This document shows, piece after piece, positions 38,518 to 40,763 of a DNA stretch of 40,763 nucleotides; positions within the stretch are counted from its first letter, which is position 1; each line of letters opens with the position of its first letter. Under the pieces are notes generated by a model. The model was not told the DNA's origin. It made no database searches and saw only the letters and a program-made list of their open reading frames with translations. The DNA lies in contig DCWG01000052.1 of the NCBI GenBank assembly GCA_002327525.1, positions 1 to 40,763 of the forward strand. Direction: 5' to 3'. This DNA is from Gammaproteobacteria bacterium UBA2168 (GTDB lineage: Bacteria; Pseudomonadota; Gammaproteobacteria; Pseudomonadales; Azotimanducaceae). The position numbers and the translations under genes were made by a program.

Positions 38518-40365
38518 ATGTGCGGTATCGTCGGGGCGGCAGCCGATCGAAACGTCCCCCCCATTCTCATAGAGGGCCTGCAGCGGCTTGAGTACCGCGG
38601 GTATGATTCCGCGGGAATCGCCGTCCTACCGAACGATCGGTCGGGGACTGTCTCGGCCATTGAGCTTCGAAGAAAAGCCGGGAAAGTCAATGAGTTAGTG
38701 ATGGATCTCGCGGACAGACCCGTGCACGGGACTACCGGTATCGCGCACACACGCTGGGCCACCCACGGCCCGCCTTGTGAGGAGAACGCACACCCGCATG
38801 TCTCTGGCGGGCGTGTGGCCCTGGTGCATAACGGTATCATCGAAAACTACGAAGACCTGCGCGAGGAACTGACCGAGCAGGGATACGGCTTTGCCTCCGA
38901 TACCGATTCGGAAGTCATCGTGCACCTCATCGACCGCGGCTATGTCGATGGCAGAACGCTGCTCGATGCGGTACGCGAAGCGGTCAAACGTCTCGAGGGG
39001 GCATACGCTATTGGTGTGATCGCACACGATCAGCCTGGCCGTATCGTGGCGGCGCGTGCGGGAAGCCCGCTGGTGGTGGGCAAGGGGATTGGTGAGAACT
39101 TCATCGCCTCCGACGTGCTGGCACTCAAAGCGGTCACCGACCGGTTCATCTTCTTAGAGGAAGGTGATTTGGTGGAAATCACGGCGGACGATATCTCGAT
39201 CTGGAACCTGGCCGATGAATCCGTCATCCGCTCGACTGTGAAGGTGGAGATGGCGGCGGAGGAAGTTGGCAAGGGTAACTACCGCCACCACATGCAGAAG
39301 GAAATCTTCGAACAGGCCGCGGTGCTTAAAAATGCCCTCGACGGACGGGTCGGACGGCATCGGGTGCTGGAGCAGGCATTTGGACTGACCGCGGCCGAGG
39401 TGTTCGACGCAACGGAAGGGGTGACCATCGTTGCGTGTGGAACCAGCTTTTACGCTGCCAGTGTGGCGCGCTATTGGATCGAGGACCTGGTTGGAATTCC
39501 GTGCCAGGTAGAAATAGCCAGCGAATTCCGATACCGCAAGGTGGCGGTTGCCCCCGGACATCTGTTTGTCACTATCACCCAGTCTGGCGAGACAGCAGAT
39601 ACGCTTGCAGCGCTACGTGTAGCGAAAGTAAGCGGTTACTTCGCGACGCTGACGATCTGCAATGTGGCGACCTCTTCAACAGTGCGCGAATCCGATCTCG
39701 CGGTCATGCTGCAGGCGGGCCCCGAGGTCGGGGTGGCATCCACGAAGGCGTTCACCTCGCAACTGCTCAATCTGTTCTTGCTCACGTTGTTGCTTGGCCG
39801 ACGACATGGGCTGACCGAGCAGCGCGAGGCAGAGCTCGTCACCGCGATGCACACGCTGGATTCGGTACTCGAACGGATTCTGAGGCTCGATGAGCAGATC
39901 TGTGCACTCGCCGAGCGCTTCGTCGACCGTCATCATGCGCTGTTCCTCGGCCGAGGGCTCATGTACCCGGTGGCCATGGAAGGCGCACTGAAATTAAAGG
40001 AGATCTCCTATATCCACGCGGAAGGATACCCGGCGGGGGAGTTGAAGCACGGACCGCTGGCGCTCGTCGACGACGATATGCCGGTGGTCGCGGTGGCGCC
40101 CAATGACGAACTGCTGGAAAAACTGCAATCGAATCTTCAGGAAGTACGCGCTCGCGGGGGTGAGCTGATCGTATTCGCCGATGCGGATTCGGGCTTCCGG
40201 GAAAGCGAGGGTGTTACCGTGATAGCGTTGCCGCGAGTGGCGCCCGTACTGGCACCCATAGTATACGCCGTGCCCTTGCAGCTGCTGGCCTATCACGTTG
40301 CCGTGCTGAAGGGAACGGACGTAGATCAGCCGCGAAACCTGGCTAAGTCGGTTACGGTGGAATAA
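38518..40365 (+). CDS. glmS: glutamine-fructose-6-phosphate aminotransferase (isomerizing)
   Basis: First enzyme of the hexosamine pathway, 615 residues. The protein starts MCGIVG, so Cys2 becomes the N-terminal nucleophile of the class II glutaminase domain (LEYRGYDSAGIAV, HTRWATHG, HNGIIENY). Two SIS sugar-isomerase domains follow (GTSFYAA, QSGETADT; LGRGLMYPVAMEGALKLKE, AEGYPAGELKHGPLAL). The C terminus PRNLAKSVTVE is conserved. AGGA precedes the ATG. The 3' end is the sequence recognised by Tn7 TnsD in other bacteria. Confidence 0.98.
   Translation: MCGIVGAAADRNVPPILIEGLQRLEYRGYDSAGIAVLPNDRSGTVSAIELRRKAGKVNELVMDLADRPVHGTTGIAHTRWATHGPPCEENAHPHVSGGRVALVHNGIIENYEDLREELTEQGYGFASDTDSEVIVHLIDRGYVDGRTLLDAVREAVKRLEGAYAIGVIAHDQPGRIVAARAGSPLVVGKGIGENFIASDVLALKAVTDRFIFLEEGDLVEITADDISIWNLADESVIRSTVKVEMAAEEVGKGNYRHHMQKEIFEQAAVLKNALDGRVGRHRVLEQAFGLTAAEVFDATEGVTIVACGTSFYAASVARYWIEDLVGIPCQVEIASEFRYRKVAVAPGHLFVTITQSGETADTLAALRVAKVSGYFATLTICNVATSSTVRESDLAVMLQAGPEVGVASTKAFTSQLLNLFLLTLLLGRRHGLTEQREAELVTAMHTLDSVLERILRLDEQICALAERFVDRHHALFLGRGLMYPVAMEGALKLKEISYIHAEGYPAGELKHGPLALVDDDMPVVAVAPNDELLEKLQSNLQEVRARGGELIVFADADSGFRESEGVTVIALPRVAPVLAPIVYAVPLQLLAYHVAVLKGTDVDQPRNLAKSVTVE
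40330..40365 (+). other. glmS 3' end resembling the Tn7 attachment target
   Basis: The last twelve codons of glmS (PRNLAKSVTVE plus stop) closely follow the segment that TnsD binds in E. coli, with insertion expected about 25 bases past the stop. No Tn7 end sequence is visible here. This is inference from family knowledge. Confidence 0.45.
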
Positions 40366-40371
40366 TTTCGA

Positions 40372-40396
40372 ACGGATGGTTTTTTAAGCCATCCGT
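40372..40396 (+). terminator. hairpin after glmS, probable 3' end structure
   Basis: ACGGATGG and CCATCCGT form a perfect eight-pair stem six bases after the glmS stop, with a T6AAG loop. The T-run is in the loop, not after the stem, so it is an atypical terminator. It may still define the glmS mRNA end. Confidence 0.5.
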
Positions 40397-40400
40397 CTAC

Positions 40401-40634
40401 CTTCGATTTACGGTCCTGGTTGGACCTGTCTTACTGAGCTTTCGACCTCGTTCTGAGTATCAACAGTTCCTGATTGAAACGATCAAACGGCTCAGGGATG
40501 AGGGTTGGAACGATCCACAGATTGCCAAGTGGCTGAATGAACGTGGCTATCTGACTCCTCGAGGGAAGGAATTTCAGGGAAAGCATGTGTGGTCGATTAT
40601 TCGGAAATTTGAATCGTCAAAAAGCCTCATCTAA
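40401..40634 (+). pseudogene. recombinase-domain-like fragment without a start codon
   Basis: The frame encodes a short hydrophobic stretch (VLVGPVLL) and then FRPRSEYQQFLIETIKRL, DEGWNDPQIAKWLNERGY, TPRGKEFQGKHVWSIIRK. This is the pattern of the helical 'Recombinase' domain found downstream of the catalytic domain in large serine recombinases and in many short hypothetical proteins. The frame is open back to 40347, but no ATG, GTG or TTG precedes the conserved part. It is therefore a remnant, or starts at an unusual codon. The sequence is visibly less GC-rich than glmS. It overlaps the convergent frame below by 18 bases. Confidence 0.55.
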
Positions 40635-40763
40635 TGACGCTGCATCCTGCAGACGTTCAAAGCTAGTGTAGCGAGGACCCTGAGGTGCTTTTACGGTGCC
40701 TTTCGGAACGAGGCTGATAGGCTCAACTTCATTCGCTGGTTCTGACCTTTCCCCTGCATCTTG
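40617..40763 (-). CDS. C-terminal end of an unrecognised protein (runs off window)
   Basis: The last 48 codons of a minus-strand frame are visible, ending in QGPRYTSFERLQDAASLDEAF and a TGA at 40619-40617. The composition (many Glu, Pro, Ser, Val, with an acidic end) looks protein-like, unlike typical antisense shadows, and no stop interrupts it up to the window edge. I do not recognise the family. It is convergent with the recombinase-like fragment and belongs to the accessory-looking sequence after glmS. Confidence 0.5.
   Translation of the reverse strand, partial: QDAGERSEPANEVEPISLVPKGTVKAPQGPRYTSFERLQDAASLDEAF

Noticed and set aside
40366..40420. Tn7-like transposon end after glmS
   Set aside because: No TGTGGG...-type terminal repeat or TnsB-site series is visible near the expected insertion point.

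Overview
The window is a replication-origin segment of a gammaproteobacterial chromosome with high GC content. Three things point there. dnaA-dnaN-recF-gyrB lie on one side of an AT-rich origin, and rpmH-rnpA-yidD-yidC-mnmE-mnmG-rsmG-parA-parB and a complete F-type ATP synthase operon plus glmU-glmS lie on the other. The left arm (gyrB, gmhB, tag, an LpxL-type acyltransferase, trkH/trkA, rsmB, fmt, def, a LysM protein, dprA, tsaC, aroE) has the order I recall from pseudomonads and relatives, although orientations and some members differ. Family-level assignment is not possible from this sequence alone.

Left end (1-2524): the 5' part of a histidine methyltransferase gene (egtD), coupled to a badly deleted egtB, suggests a decaying ergothioneine pathway. 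Next come a solitary heme O synthase (cyoE), a terminator-like hairpin facing the wrong way for its neighbours, and a small zinc-ribbon protein (DUF2387/YheV type) missing its fourth cysteine. From 2517 to 6640, aroE, tsaC, purE, dprA and a secreted LysM protein all run leftwards. Divergent from them, def-fmt-rsmB-trkA-trkH (6951-12513) form a tight rightward run with start/stop overlaps, linking fMet formation and removal, 16S rRNA methylation and potassium uptake. Then come the lpxL-like/tag pair (minus) and gmhB (plus).

Origin (14642-21207): gyrB, recF, dnaN and dnaA run leftwards. The 544-base dnaA-rpmH gap has two DnaA boxes, paired palindromes, a poly-C tract in the dnaA leader, an AT-rich stretch and a strong rpmH promoter. 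Two parS-like ParB sites lie inside recF, one a perfect match to the classical 16-mer. The cognate parA and parB genes are in this same window.

Right arm (21208-40365): RNA processing and membrane insertion (rpmH, rnpA, yidD, yidC), tRNA wobble modification (mnmE, mnmG), rsmG, segregation (parA, parB), then atpIBEFHAGDC behind a clear sigma-70 promoter, followed by glmU and glmS. Two consecutive hairpins separate atpB from atpE. Past glmS, the common Tn7-type insertion locus, the sequence looks lower in GC and holds a start-less recombinase-like fragment and the C-terminal end of an unrecognised convergent gene.

I found no clearly new multigene system. Nearly everything is conserved core machinery. 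The observations most worth following are the parS sites embedded in recF, the atpB-atpE hairpins, the parB leader duplication, the decaying egt genes and the accessory sequence after glmS.
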